DNA from: Streptomyces benahoarensis
GTDB lineage: Bacteria > Actinomycetota > Actinomycetes > Streptomycetales > Streptomycetaceae
Assembly: GCF_007280575.1 (NCBI RefSeq)
Contig: NZ_VKJP01000019.1
Coordinates: 1 to 38,379, forward strand
DNA length: 38,379 bases
Direction of reading: 5' to 3'
Numbering within the stretch: position 1 is the stretch's first letter; each line of letters begins with the position of its first letter. The notes beneath the pieces are model-generated. The model saw nothing but the letters and a program-made list of their open reading frames with translations. It was not told where the DNA came from and ran no database searches. The position numbers and the translations under genes are program-made. Shown here piece after piece: positions 8,348 through 16,261 of this stretch.

Positions 8348-9019
8348 ATGACTGCCGATGCCGCCCACAGCAAAACGGCCCCCGAGCCGGTTCGGGACCC
8401 GGCCGCCGACCACCTGCTCACGCCGGACAACTGCACCGTGGTCTTCATCGACTACCAAGAGGGCCAGTACGCCACCGTGGGCTCGGCGAGCCGCGAGGAG
8501 ATCGACCTCGGGGCCGTCACCCTGGCCAAGCTGGCCCGCGCCTACGAGATCCCGACCGTGCTGAGCACCGTCGCCGTGGGGATGGGCGTCAATCAGGCCA
8601 CGGTCCCCGTGATCACCGCGGAGCTGCCCGAGGTTCCGGAGATCGACCGCACCGGGGTCAACTCCTGGGAGGACGCCGACTTCCGCGCCGCCATCCGGGC
8701 GACCGGCCGCAGGAAGATCGTCATGGCCGGACTGTGGACCGAGGTCTGCCTCACGTTCCCCACCTTGGACATGCTCCGCGAGGGCTTCGAGGTCTACCCG
8801 GTCATCGACGCCGTCGGCGGCGTCTCCCCGGTCACGCACGCCACCGCGATCGAACGGATGACGCAGGCCGGCGCCCAGCCGATCACCTCACTCGCGTTCG
8901 GCTGCGAACTCATGCGCAACTGGGCGCGCCCCGACGCCGACCTCTACCGCACCGTCATCAACGACTACTTCCGCCGCAAGCAGGCCACCGGTGAGAAGAC
9001 CGGCACCCTCTTCCGGTAA
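8348..9019 (+). CDS. YcaC-like isochorismatase-fold hydrolase
   Basis: 223 residues, ATG preceded by AAAGGGAA. Isochorismatase-like cysteine hydrolase: D35 in VVFIDYQEGQ, the GVNSWEDADF segment, nucleophile C134 in AGLWTEVCLTFP, and the C-terminal GAQPITSLAFGCELMRNWAR characteristic of the YcaC branch, whose members form octamers and have no agreed substrate. It is downstream of the reductase in the same direction with a 49-bp gap and its own ribosome site. Confidence 0.85.
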   Translation: MTADAAHSKTAPEPVRDPAADHLLTPDNCTVVFIDYQEGQYATVGSASREEIDLGAVTLAKLARAYEIPTVLSTVAVGMGVNQATVPVITAELPEVPEIDRTGVNSWEDADFRAAIRATGRRKIVMAGLWTEVCLTFPTLDMLREGFEVYPVIDAVGGVSPVTHATAIERMTQAGAQPITSLAFGCELMRNWARPDADLYRTVINDYFRRKQATGEKTGTLFR

Positions 9020-9172
9020 GCGGCCCCTCTCCCCCGCCACCGGCATTCCGGGGCGTCCCTCGACGGGGCGCCATGCCTGACGCCCCCGCAGGTGCGGCCG
9101 AGCGGACAACGGCCCGGCCGTGGAACGGCTGGGCCACCGGCCGGACGGGGCGGCGTTCGCGCACGGTGCGGG

Positions 9173-9491
9173 GCCCCGGCCGTCGCCGAGTTGCGGCCGC
9201 TGGCCGAACGGTTGCGGCGCGCCCTCGACGACCACGCGGACGATGAGGCGTTGCGCCTCATCGACGCCTATGCCCCGCCGCCCCGGCCCCATGTCGCGGT
9301 GCCCCCGCGTGGTGCCACCGGCCACGGTGCCACGGAGGCGCCGCGCGGGCTGCTGTACCACCGCTACACCCTCGATGCGCACGGCACGCTCACCGACGCG
9401 GGTCTGGTGCCGCCGACCGCGCAGAACCAAGGAGCGATCGAGGAGGATCTGCGCCGCCCATTTCCTCGACCTCACCGTCCAGCGCCGCTGA
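9173..9491 (+). pseudogene. [NiFe]-hydrogenase large-subunit remnant
   Basis: One frame carries ELRPLAERLRRALDD and then GHGATEAPRGLLYHRYTL, followed by DAHGTLTDAGLVPPTAQNQG and AIEEDL. This is the conserved C-terminal third of [NiFe]-hydrogenase large subunits (typical wording: EAPRGLLYHRY and IVPPTSQNQ). After a frameshift near 9460 the other frame reads AHFLDLTVQRR and stops. Both CxxC nickel-ligand motifs, the N-terminal two thirds and any small subunit are absent, so this is a dead fragment. It lies 150 bp upstream of intact hypX, which makes the identification firmer. Confidence 0.72.
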
Positions 9492-9642
9492 CGGGGCGTT
9501 GGCAGGCGTCCCGCCGCGGAACGCGTCCGGGCTCCGGTCAGGTGACCCACCGGGCGAGGCCCGGCGCCCGCCGTGACCGTATCGGTGATCATCGCAGCAG
9601 CCGGACCGGCATCGGCGCGGGCCCGGCGGCCGGGAGGTAACG

Positions 9643-11391
9643 GTGCACATCCTGCTGATCGCGAGTGCGGTCAACAGTCTCACCCAGCGTGTCTTCGCCG
9701 AGCTGGGCGAAGAAGGCCACACCGTGGCGGTGGAGCTGGCGCTGGGCGAGGAATCCTTGCGGGACGCCGTGCGGCGGCACGCACCCGAGGTGATCATCGC
9801 CCCGATGCTCACCACCGCGATTCCGCGGGACATCTGGTCCGCGTATCCGTGCCTCATCGTCCACCCGGGCCCGGTGGGCGACCGGGGCCCGTCGTCGCTG
9901 GACTGGGCGATCCACGAGGGCGCCCGCGAGTGGGGCGTGACGGTGTTGCAGGCCGACGCGGAGATGGACGCCGGGGACGTGTGGGCCTCCGTGCCCTGTG
10001 CGCTGCCGCCTCTCGGCAAGAGCGATCTGTACCGGGGTGAGATCGGCGACGCCGCCGTGGAAGCGGTGCATCTCGCGGTCCGGCGGTTCGCCTCGGGGCG
10101 CTACCTGCCGCGGCCCCAGCGCGCAGACGGTCCGGACGGTACCCGGCGCACGCAGCCCTACTTCGACCAGAGCCTGCGGCGCATCGACTGGGCGTCGGAC
10201 ACCGGCAAAACCGTCCTGCGCACGTTGCGGACGGCGGACTCGCAACCGGGTGTGCTGGATGCGTTCGGGGGCGACGAGTGGTACCTGCACGGCGGTTGCG
10301 CCGAAGACACGCTGCGTGGCCGCCCGGGCGAGATCCTGGCCACCCGTGCGGGCGCGATCTGCCGGGCGACGGTGGACGGCGCGGTGTGGATCCCCGAGCT
10401 GCGGCCCCGGCGGCGGAAGGGCGGCCCGGCCACCTTCAAGCTGCCGGCCACCCTCGCGCTCGGGGAGCGTCTGCCGCCCGTGCCGGAGGTCCCCGTCCCG
10501 CTCCGGTGCCCCGCACACCGGCGGACCTGGACGGACATCCGCTACCGGGAGGACGGCCCGGTCGGCTTCCTGCACTTCTCCTTCCCCGGCGGCGCGATGA
10601 GCACCGATCAATGCGGGCGGCTGCTCGCGGCGTACCGCTTCGCCTGCTCCCGGCCGACCCGTGTCCTGGTGCTCGGCGGGGGCCGGGACTTCTTCTCCAA
10701 CGGCATCCATCTGAATGTGATCGAGGCCGCCGCCGACCCCGCCGAGGAGTCCTGGGCGAACATCAACGCCATGGACGATCTGGTGGAGGCGGTCCTGACC
10801 ACCACCGACCGGCTGGTCGTCGCCGCTCTCGGCGGCAACGCCGCGGCGGGTGGGGCGATGCTGGCGCTGGCGGCGGACGAGGTGTGGTGCCGCGGCGGGG
10901 CCCTGCTCAACCCGCACTACCGCCTGATGGGCCTGTACGGCTCCGAGTACTGGACGTACACACTGCCCCGTAGGGTCGGCCCCGGACAGGCCGCACGCCT
11001 CATGCGGCGCGCGCTGCCGGTGACCGCGGCCAAGGCGCTCGGCCTCGGGCTGGTGGACCGCGTCGTCACCTGCGCACCGGAGGACTTCGGTGCCGGGGTC
11101 GCCCTCCTCGCCGCGCGCATCGCCACCTCGTCGCCGGTCCAGCGACGCGTCGAGGCCAAGAAGGCGGTGCGGGAACGGGATGAGGCCGTCATGCCGCTGG
11201 CCGCCTACCGCGCGGGGGAACTGGCGCACATGCGCCGGACCTTCTTCGACCCCGAGGCCCCCTATCACTCGCTGCGCGGGGATTTCGTGCGCAAACGACG
11301 GCCGCAGTGCACCCCGGCGCATCTACGGGACGCCGCGCTCCGGGGCGTCCCGCGTGACGCGGCGTACGACCGGCCGCCGGTCGGCCGGTGA
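9643..11391 (+). CDS. hypX: HypX/HoxX hydrogenase maturation factor
   Basis: 582 residues, GTG start behind GGGAGGT (9632-9638). The N-terminal part (about 1-165) resembles the hydrolase fold of formyl-tetrahydrofolate enzymes, with H74-P75-G76 in LIVHPGPVGDRGPSSLDWAI. A linker domain follows, and the C-terminal half (about 300-560) is crotonase-like with LGGGRDFFSNGIHLNVIEAA. This two-part fusion is HypX, which in aerobic organisms makes the CO ligand of the [NiFe] site from the formyl group of formyl-THF. It looks intact, yet no structural hydrogenase or other hyp gene is in the window, only the remnant just upstream. It may be an orphan, or serve a hydrogenase elsewhere. Confidence 0.92.
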   Translation: MHILLIASAVNSLTQRVFAELGEEGHTVAVELALGEESLRDAVRRHAPEVIIAPMLTTAIPRDIWSAYPCLIVHPGPVGDRGPSSLDWAIHEGAREWGVTVLQADAEMDAGDVWASVPCALPPLGKSDLYRGEIGDAAVEAVHLAVRRFASGRYLPRPQRADGPDGTRRTQPYFDQSLRRIDWASDTGKTVLRTLRTADSQPGVLDAFGGDEWYLHGGCAEDTLRGRPGEILATRAGAICRATVDGAVWIPELRPRRRKGGPATFKLPATLALGERLPPVPEVPVPLRCPAHRRTWTDIRYREDGPVGFLHFSFPGGAMSTDQCGRLLAAYRFACSRPTRVLVLGGGRDFFSNGIHLNVIEAAADPAEESWANINAMDDLVEAVLTTTDRLVVAALGGNAAAGGAMLALAADEVWCRGGALLNPHYRLMGLYGSEYWTYTLPRRVGPGQAARLMRRALPVTAAKALGLGLVDRVVTCAPEDFGAGVALLAARIATSSPVQRRVEAKKAVRERDEAVMPLAAYRAGELAHMRRTFFDPEAPYHSLRGDFVRKRRPQCTPAHLRDAALRGVPRDAAYDRPPVGR

Positions 11392-11398
11392 GGCCCAC

Positions 11399-11609
11399 TT
11401 CTCCACCGGCGGCCCGGACCCCGGCCGCACCACCTTCGCGACGGCGTCATCGAGCTCCCGGGCCACCGCCTGCTCCCGCGAGGTCCGGAGTTCTTGGGGC
11501 CCGTCGATCCTGCCGATGGAGCCCGGCGGATACTCCCACGCCGTCACCGCCGTGACAGTGCTCCGCGTCAGCTCCGCCCGGCGCAGCGCCTCCTGCGACG
11601 GCTTCCGGC
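11399..11609 (-). pseudogene. Universal stress protein N-terminal fragment
   Basis: The minus strand reads RKPSQEALRRAELTRSTVTA, then VTAWEYPPGSIGRIDG and a short helical tail. This is the first helix and second strand of a UspA domain (typical wording: SxEALRWAxxQAELTGxTVxAVxAWEYP). The leading VVVGVDGS strand is replaced and the ATP-binding C-terminal half is missing. It lies 8 bp beyond hypX on the opposite strand. Confidence 0.6.
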
Positions 11610-11629
11610 AGGCGGCCCGTACGGCGCAT

Positions 11630-11644
11630 GGGCCGGTCGGTCCC
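11630..11644. promoter_or_regulatory. DevR/OsdR-like box upstream of CBS gene
   Basis: GGGCCGGTCGGTCCC is an imperfect palindrome of the GGGnC-GnCCC type associated with DevR/DosR (OsdR in Streptomyces) response regulators. It lies 105 bp upstream of the CBS-domain gene and just upstream of the divergent stress-protein fragment. The consensus is recalled, not searched, and GC-rich DNA gives such matches by chance. Confidence 0.4.
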
Positions 11645-11748
11645 CTCCTGGGGTGCAACGGCCCCACCCGGCGCACCGGCGAAGGACTCACACTGGAGAT
11701 CCGCACCGACCGAAGCCGGAACGCGGAGGACCGTCCCGGGAGCAGACC

Positions 11749-12399
11749 ATGCCCGCCGCCCGCAGCATCGTCAGCGACGTCATGTCCCACACCGCCGTCG
11801 CGATCGGCCGCGACGCGCCCTACAAAGAGATCGTCGCGTGCATGGACCAGTGGAAGGTGAGCGCGCTCCCCGTCCTGGAAGGCGAAGGACGCGTCATCGG
11901 CGTGGTGTCCGAGGCGGACCTGCTGGCGAAGGAGGAGTCCCGGGGCGATCGGCCCCCTCCGCAGGCGTTCGCGGAGGCGGCCAAGGCCGGTGCGGTGCGC
12001 GCCGGTGAGCTCATGTCCAGCCCGGCGGTGACCGTTCACCCCGACGCGACGCTCCCCGAGGCGGCGCGGATCATGGCTCGGAGGAAGGTGAAGCGGCTGC
12101 CCGTCGTGAACGACGTCGGCATGCTGGAAGGTGTCGTCAGCCGGAGCGACCTGCTCAAGGTGTTCCTCCGTGATGATGCCGAGATCGCGGCGGAGATCCG
12201 CCGTGCCGTCCTCGGCGACCCCGCCGCTCCCGAAGGGCTGGACGTCACCGTGGCGGAGGGTGTGGCGACCCTCCACGGCGCACACGGCGCACTGGCCGAC
12301 CGGACGCTCGTGCCGCTGCTGGCCTGCGCCGTGCGGGACGTGGAAGGGGTCGTCGATGTCCGGATGGATCCCGGCATCATCGGTGAAGAAGCCCCGTGA
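11749..12399 (+). CDS. CBS-domain pair plus BON domain protein
   Basis: 216 residues, ATG with GGGAG at 11738-11742. Two CBS repeats at about 8-60 (VSDVMSHTAVAIGRDAPYKE) and 85-135 (AGELMSSPAVTVHPDATLPE) form one Bateman module that usually binds adenine nucleotides. A BON-like domain follows (about 150-205, GLDVTVAEGVATLHGAHGAL), a fold linked to lipid or envelope binding. CBS-BON proteins are regular members of actinobacterial hypoxia or dormancy regulons beside universal stress proteins, which fits this location. Intact. Confidence 0.88.
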   Translation: MPAARSIVSDVMSHTAVAIGRDAPYKEIVACMDQWKVSALPVLEGEGRVIGVVSEADLLAKEESRGDRPPPQAFAEAAKAGAVRAGELMSSPAVTVHPDATLPEAARIMARRKVKRLPVVNDVGMLEGVVSRSDLLKVFLRDDAEIAAEIRRAVLGDPAAPEGLDVTVAEGVATLHGAHGALADRTLVPLLACAVRDVEGVVDVRMDPGIIGEEAP

Positions 12400-12594
12400 C
12401 GGAGACGCCGCCCCCACGGCTCGGCCACGTCCGCAGGGAAGGGAAGAGGCTGTGCCTGCGTTCCACCTTGTCTCCGGTCATTGTTCCGCTCCTGGTGTGT
12501 AGGGCTGTGTACCGTCGCGGAGCCAGGTCCGGCCCCGTGGCCCGCGGGCCACGGTCAGCGGCAGATTTCCTCGACGAAGTGGCGGGGCCTCCGC
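12400..12594. other. Gap without a recognised gene
   Basis: Region between the CBS gene and the PEP-synthase remnant. The minus strand is open but shows only degenerate sequence that may be more of the decayed PEP-synthase gene. Confidence 0.35.
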
Positions 12595-12672
12595 GGTCGC
12601 GCCGCTGCGGACGGCCACCTCGGGCGACGCCCGGCCGGTTTCCCCGGCGAGTCGCTCGTAGGCGGCGGGCAC
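12595..12672 (-). pseudogene. PEP synthase / PPDK fragment
   Basis: The minus strand encodes AAYERLAGETGRASPEVAVR followed by SGATAE, matching the N-terminal ATP-grasp domain of phosphoenolpyruvate synthase or pyruvate phosphate dikinase (typical wording: VAVRSSATAEDLPxASFAGQQ). After TAE the sequence loses similarity. Only about 26 residues are recognisable, so the call rests on one strong motif. PPDK genes occur beside universal stress and CBS genes in Streptomyces dormancy clusters, which supports it. Confidence 0.55.
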
Positions 12673-12929
12673 GGCGGCGCGGTGGCCGGGGGCGGCTGCT
12701 GACCCTGGTGTGCTGCATGGTGTGCACCTCGCGGGCGGCCGCGGATGACGGACCGCGGCCCTCCTCGTATCCCACCGTGCCTCCCGCCACCGGGAGCACC
12801 CCGGTGCCGAAGAGGCCGCCGGCCGGGGCCGGTCGTCCGGGTGCGGCCGGATCGGATGGTCCCGTAGGGGGTGCCGTCCGTCCCCGGCGAACGGCTCGGT
12901 CCGGGCGCGGTGGGCGAGGCGCGTACGCC
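12673..12929. other. Gap without a recognised gene
   Basis: No domain seen on either strand. The reading frames have shadow composition. Confidence 0.3.
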
Positions 12930-13628
12930 TCAGGGCTCGCGTCGGGTCGGCGTGCCGGGCGCTCCCTCCACCAGGACGCGCCGACCGGTGACCCGGTGCG
13001 GGGCGAGCATCACGAGCTGGTCCTGCCCGCCCCCGGCCCAGGGAGCCGAGTGCGCGGCGTCGCGGAGCTTCTCGGTCGCGGCCCGGTCCCTCCCCGTCCG
13101 CACAGCGCCGACGAGCAGGACGCTCCAGCCCTGGCTGAAGGCTTCGTCCAGCCGGTCCTCCTCGAAGGCGATCTCGGCGCCGGAGCCCGCGGCCTGCGCG
13201 AGCGGCGAGTCCGCCGCGGTCAGGAAGGCGATCTCACCTTCCACGACCCGGTAGTTCACGGGGAAGATCTCCGTCCCGTTCCGGCCGGTGACGGCGACTC
13301 GGCCGATGCCGTGGTCATCGAGGAGCTCCCAGCATCCCGTCTCGTCGATCTCGACCATCCGCGCGTGGCCGCCCGCCGCGGATCCGCCGACCGGCAGGTC
13401 CGCGGTGTACCCGGTGAGATCCTGGACGGTGGTCTCCAGGGCGTTCGCGATCCGGACCAGGAATTCCACTCTGGGCGTGCACACGCGTTCCTCGAGGTCG
13501 GCGACGTAGCCGGGCGTGGCCCCGGCCCGCGTGGCCACCTCCTCCTGGGACAGTCCGAGCCGGGCGCGCCTGGCCTCGATCCGACGGCCGAGGTCGGTCA
13601 TGTGGTGCCGGTGGGCCGCTGTGCTCAT
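12930..13628 (-). CDS. HTH plus pyridoxamine-5'-phosphate-oxidase-like protein
   Basis: 232 residues, ATG with AGGAG at 13636-13640, 7 nt spacing. Residues about 12-66 are an Xre-type helix-turn-helix (DLGRRIEARRARLGLSQEEV, then ATRAGATPGYVADLEER). Residues about 90-220 are a split-barrel flavin-type domain (CWELLDDHGIGRVAV, IFPVNYRVVEGEIAFLTAAD) of the pyridoxamine-phosphate-oxidase or Rv3369-like group. The fusion is known in Actinobacteria and often lies in hypoxia-regulated clusters; it may be a flavin- or F420-responsive regulator. The nearby stress-protein genes fit such a role. Ligand and targets unknown. Confidence 0.85.
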   Translation of the reverse strand: MSTAAHRHHMTDLGRRIEARRARLGLSQEEVATRAGATPGYVADLEERVCTPRVEFLVRIANALETTVQDLTGYTADLPVGGSAAGGHARMVEIDETGCWELLDDHGIGRVAVTGRNGTEIFPVNYRVVEGEIAFLTAADSPLAQAAGSGAEIAFEEDRLDEAFSQGWSVLLVGAVRTGRDRAATEKLRDAAHSAPWAGGGQDQLVMLAPHRVTGRRVLVEGAPGTPTRREP

Positions 13629-13639
13629 CACAGGTCTCC

Positions 13640-13893
13640 TTCGGTGGTGGCCGAGCGCCGCTGGGGGCGACGGCGAGCGGGCAGGAGCACGGCCGGCCAC
13701 GAGAGACCGACGGAGCCGAGCAGCGGACCGGCCGGCGCACCTCGCCCACGGCCCCCGAGACCAGGAGCATGGCGTCCTGTCCCGCGCCGTACGGCTTCGT
13801 CGACGGCCCACGCCACGGCCGCCGGGCTCGCGTCGGAACCGTCGACGCCCACCACGGATCGGGCACGCGACGGCGCCGTTCGGCCCTCGCGTC
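13640..13893 (-). pseudogene. Universal stress protein remnant with internal deletion
   Basis: The minus strand begins RSVVGVDGSDASPAAVAWAV then DEAVRRG, the first strand and helix of a UspA domain. It then jumps to GAPAGPLLGSVGLSW, the ATP-binding glycine loop from the far end of the domain. A piece of the segment in between (AMLLVSGAVGEV) lies in a different frame. About 80 residues of the domain core are deleted and the frame is broken. It lies directly upstream of the HTH-PNPOx gene. Confidence 0.6.
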
Positions 13894-13945
13894 CGGACAC
13901 GACGGCAGGGACCGATCCGTGGTGGCGGGCGCGCGGCCGCGGGGG

Positions 13946-14218
13946 TCACCGCCGCCGTGGTGCGGCGGACTGCCTCCCGGTCGGCGGGAAGTGCTGGACG
14001 TGCGCGTCCGGCCCTGGGAACACCAGGGTGACCCGGTCCGTGTCCGACCAGCGGACGTCATAGGGCGGGGTGCCATCGGTGTGGTGCAGTCCGACGATCT
14101 CGCCGTCACGCCCTTCGTCTCCGACGGTGGCACCGCCCACGATCAGCCGGTCACCTACGCGTGCCCACACGCCCGCGCGGGGCTCGTCGAGGAGGTGTTC
14201 CGTCCGGGGCCCGGCCAT
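13946..14218 (-). CDS. DUF1918 small protein
   Basis: 90 residues, ATG with GGAGGAGA upstream (revcomp of 14223-14230). The core VGDRLIVGGATVGDEGRDGE, then IVGLHHTDGTPPYDVRWSDT and VTLVFPGPDAHVQH, is the DUF1918 pattern: a small all-beta SH3-like domain ending in FPGPD. The biochemical role is unknown. Members recur next to universal stress proteins in actinobacterial hypoxia regulons. Two DevR-like palindromes lie 87-125 bp upstream. Confidence 0.85.
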   Translation of the reverse strand: MAGPRTEHLLDEPRAGVWARVGDRLIVGGATVGDEGRDGEIVGLHHTDGTPPYDVRWSDTDRVTLVFPGPDAHVQHFPPTGRQSAAPRRR

Positions 14219-14304
14219 AGCTGTCTCCTCCCGGGTTGCGCGACCGGCCGCCCGTGCTTCCGTGACCGGCCCCTCCACCGTGCCGTCCTGTCAGCCGCTC
14301 CGGC

Positions 14305-14342
14305 AGGGGCCGAACAGTCCTGTATCGGGACCATTCGGCGCT
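14305..14342. promoter_or_regulatory. Tandem DevR/OsdR-like boxes upstream of DUF1918 gene
   Basis: Two palindrome-like sites, AGGGGCCGAACAGTCCTG (14305-14322) and GGGACCATTCGGCGCT (14327-14342), have centres 21 bp apart, about two helical turns. On the minus strand they read GGACTGTTCGGCCCC and CGCCGAATGGTCCC, similar to the GGGACT...GGCCC variants of the DevR/DosR box. Position and tandem spacing suggest cooperative activation of the leftward DUF1918 gene. The consensus is recalled, not searched. Confidence 0.5.
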
Positions 14343-14510
14343 GCCCCCGGGCGCAGGGACGTGCCCGGGGCCGGGTCGGCAAGGCCCGCCACACCGCCTC
14401 CGGGCCAGGCCCCGTCGCGCCGCGCACGGCGCGGGGAAGCTGCTCGCGGACGGTCCGCGTCCGGGGCGCCGGGGTGCGTCACAGGCCCACGAGGACCGGG
14501 AGGACGCGCC

Positions 14511-15392
14511 CTACAGGTCGGGGACCACGGCCACCGGAGCCGGGCAGTGGTGGAGGACGGCATGGGCGACGTGCCCGATGTGCGGCACGTGCGGCCACCG
14601 TGTACGGCGGTGTCTGCCGATGACGAGGAGCGCGGCGTGCGCCGAGGCTTCCAGCAGGTGCTGCGCCGGTCGCCCGACGCGCGCCTGCTCGGTGACGTGC
14701 ACCGCCGGGTACCGCTCCCGCCAGGGTCCGAGCATCTCGTCCACCACTGCCCTCTCCCCCACGGGCCCCCGGCCACCCGGGCCGGCACCGGGTCCCCCGC
14801 CGTCCCGGTGGTGCGGGAGCGGGGTCCAGCCGTGCATCACGAGCAACGGGGCGGTGCGCAGCGCCGCGGCCTCGAAGGCGAAGCCGACCACTTCGTCGCA
14901 GGGCCGGCTGAGGTCCAGTCCGAGGACCACGGCACCGAGGTCGTCGGCCGCAGCCGGTGGCCACTGCTCTTCCCGGTCGCCGGCCCGGACGAGCACGACG
15001 GGACGTTCCGCGTGCGCGACGGTGGCCATACCGACCGAGCCGAGCAGAAAACCCGCGGCCCCACTCACACCGGCGGTGCCGATCACCAGCAGTTCGGCGT
15101 CCGTGGCCGCACCGCACAGCACCTCCGGCGGCGGGCCGATGACACGTTCCGCCGTGATCTCCAGCCCCGGGTGGCGTCGCCGCAAGCGGTCGGTGACCTC
15201 ATGTGGCACGCCCTCCGACCACCGGCGTGCGGCCTCCGGTCCCTCCGGCGGGGCGTAGGCATAGGGCTGCCATTCCCAGGCGTGCACGAGCCACAGCGGC
15301 ACGTCCCTCAGCAGCGCTTCGCGGGCGGCCCAGTCCGCGGCTGCGAGACCGGCCGGTGCTCCGTTCACCCCCGCGGCCACGGGACGTTTCAT
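14511..15392 (-). CDS. Tandem universal stress protein
   Basis: 293 residues made of two UspA domains. Domain 1 (1-140) begins PVAAGVNGAPAGLAAADWAA and keeps the ATP-binding loop GTAGVSGAAGFLLGSVG, matching G-2x-G-9x-G-S. Domain 2 (150-293) ends in LLVIGRHRRTRWPHVPHIGH, where the glycine loop is lost, so only the first domain is expected to bind ATP. A GGAGG-type site lies upstream of the ATG (revcomp of 15401-15407). A DevR-like box lies 138 bp upstream. It is the only whole stress protein of at least three once present here. Confidence 0.88.
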   Translation of the reverse strand: MKRPVAAGVNGAPAGLAAADWAAREALLRDVPLWLVHAWEWQPYAYAPPEGPEAARRWSEGVPHEVTDRLRRRHPGLEITAERVIGPPPEVLCGAATDAELLVIGTAGVSGAAGFLLGSVGMATVAHAERPVVLVRAGDREEQWPPAAADDLGAVVLGLDLSRPCDEVVGFAFEAAALRTAPLLVMHGWTPLPHHRDGGGPGAGPGGRGPVGERAVVDEMLGPWRERYPAVHVTEQARVGRPAQHLLEASAHAALLVIGRHRRTRWPHVPHIGHVAHAVLHHCPAPVAVVPDL

Positions 15393-15529
15393 TCCCGCCT
15401 CCTGGAGACACGCGGACGCCGCACCGCCTCACGCGCCCTTGAACCCCTGTTCGTCCGGTACGGCATGCCGGGTTCCTTCCGCTACGACGGACACCTTGAG
15501 CATCTCCCGGCAGACGCCCGCGCCGGTAT

Positions 15530-15544
15530 GGGTCGCTCGGCCCC
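15530..15544. promoter_or_regulatory. DevR/OsdR-like box upstream of universal stress protein
   Basis: GGGTCGCTCGGCCCC; on the minus strand GGGGCCGAGCGACCC. It has the same GGGnC-GnCCC symmetry as the boxes at 11630 and 14305-14342 and is upstream of the leftward stress-protein gene. The surrounding gap 15393-15787 holds nothing else I recognise. Confidence 0.4.
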
Positions 15545-15787
15545 TTGGTGCGCCACCCGGCCCGGCCGGGCGGTCTGCCGTGACGCTCGGGGCAGCTGTG
15601 CGGAACTACGGTGAGCAGGGCCAGCGAACAGGACACAGGCGGGCACCCACCGGGACGGGAAGAGCCGGTCCGGCACCCAGCCCACGGCGATCGGCGCGGG
15701 GCCGCGCGAACTCGGCGACGGCGCACGGGAATTCCCGGACCACCCGGACGCGGGCGGGCACACTGCGGAGCGGCCGGCAGTCGGCCG

Positions 15788-15816
15788 CTGACCTTACGTG
15801 TCCGCGCTGTTATGGT
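15788..15816 (+). promoter_or_regulatory. Promoter for leaderless VOC gene
   Basis: CTGACC (15788-15793), a 17-bp spacer, then TATGGT (15811-15816). The -10 box ends 6 nt before the ATG at 15823 and there is no ribosome site, the usual geometry of a leaderless Streptomyces transcript that begins at or next to the start codon. Confidence 0.6.
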
Positions 15817-15822
15817 GCGCCG

Positions 15823-16251
15823 ATGTCCTCGATCAAGCAGTTCCAAGTCACCTTCGACTGCGCAGAACCTGAGCGCGTCGCTCGCTTTTGGTGCGAGGTG
15901 TTGGGGTACGTCGTACCGCCGCCACCCAAGGGGTTCACCACCTGGGGCGCTTTCGATCGCTCTCTGCCGCCCGAGCGGCAGGGATCAGCGTTCGCCTGCG
16001 TTGATCCCTCAGGCGTCGGCCCGCGACTGCTCTTCCTGCGCGTTCCCGAAGGCAAGGTCGTCAAGAACCGGGTGCATCTCGATGTGCGGGTCGGCACCGG
16101 GCTCGTGGGGGAAGAGCGCCTCGCCACACTTGAGGCCGAATGCACACGGCTGGTCGCGCTCGGCGCGGTACGCGTGCGACTCCTTGCCGACGACAACGAT
16201 TCGTGCATCGTGATGCAGGACATCGAGGGCAACGAGTTCTGCCTCGACTGA
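15823..16251 (+). CDS. VOC-family (glyoxalase-like) protein
   Basis: 142 residues. It begins IKQFQVTFDCAEPERVARFW then CEVLGYVVPPPP, the usual opening of the actinobacterial glyoxalase-like VOC group, and ends DNDSCIVMQDIEGNEFCLD, where the final Glu is the usual metal-ligand position. VHLDVRV lies in the middle, so a metal site (His and Glu) is plausible. Substrate unknown; relatives are annotated as glyoxalase or bleomycin-resistance-like. It is probably transcribed alone from the leaderless promoter immediately upstream. It does not obviously belong to the stress island or the biosynthetic cluster. Confidence 0.85.
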   Translation: MSSIKQFQVTFDCAEPERVARFWCEVLGYVVPPPPKGFTTWGAFDRSLPPERQGSAFACVDPSGVGPRLLFLRVPEGKVVKNRVHLDVRVGTGLVGEERLATLEAECTRLVALGAVRVRLLADDNDSCIVMQDIEGNEFCLD

Positions 16252-16261
16252 GCATCCTCCA

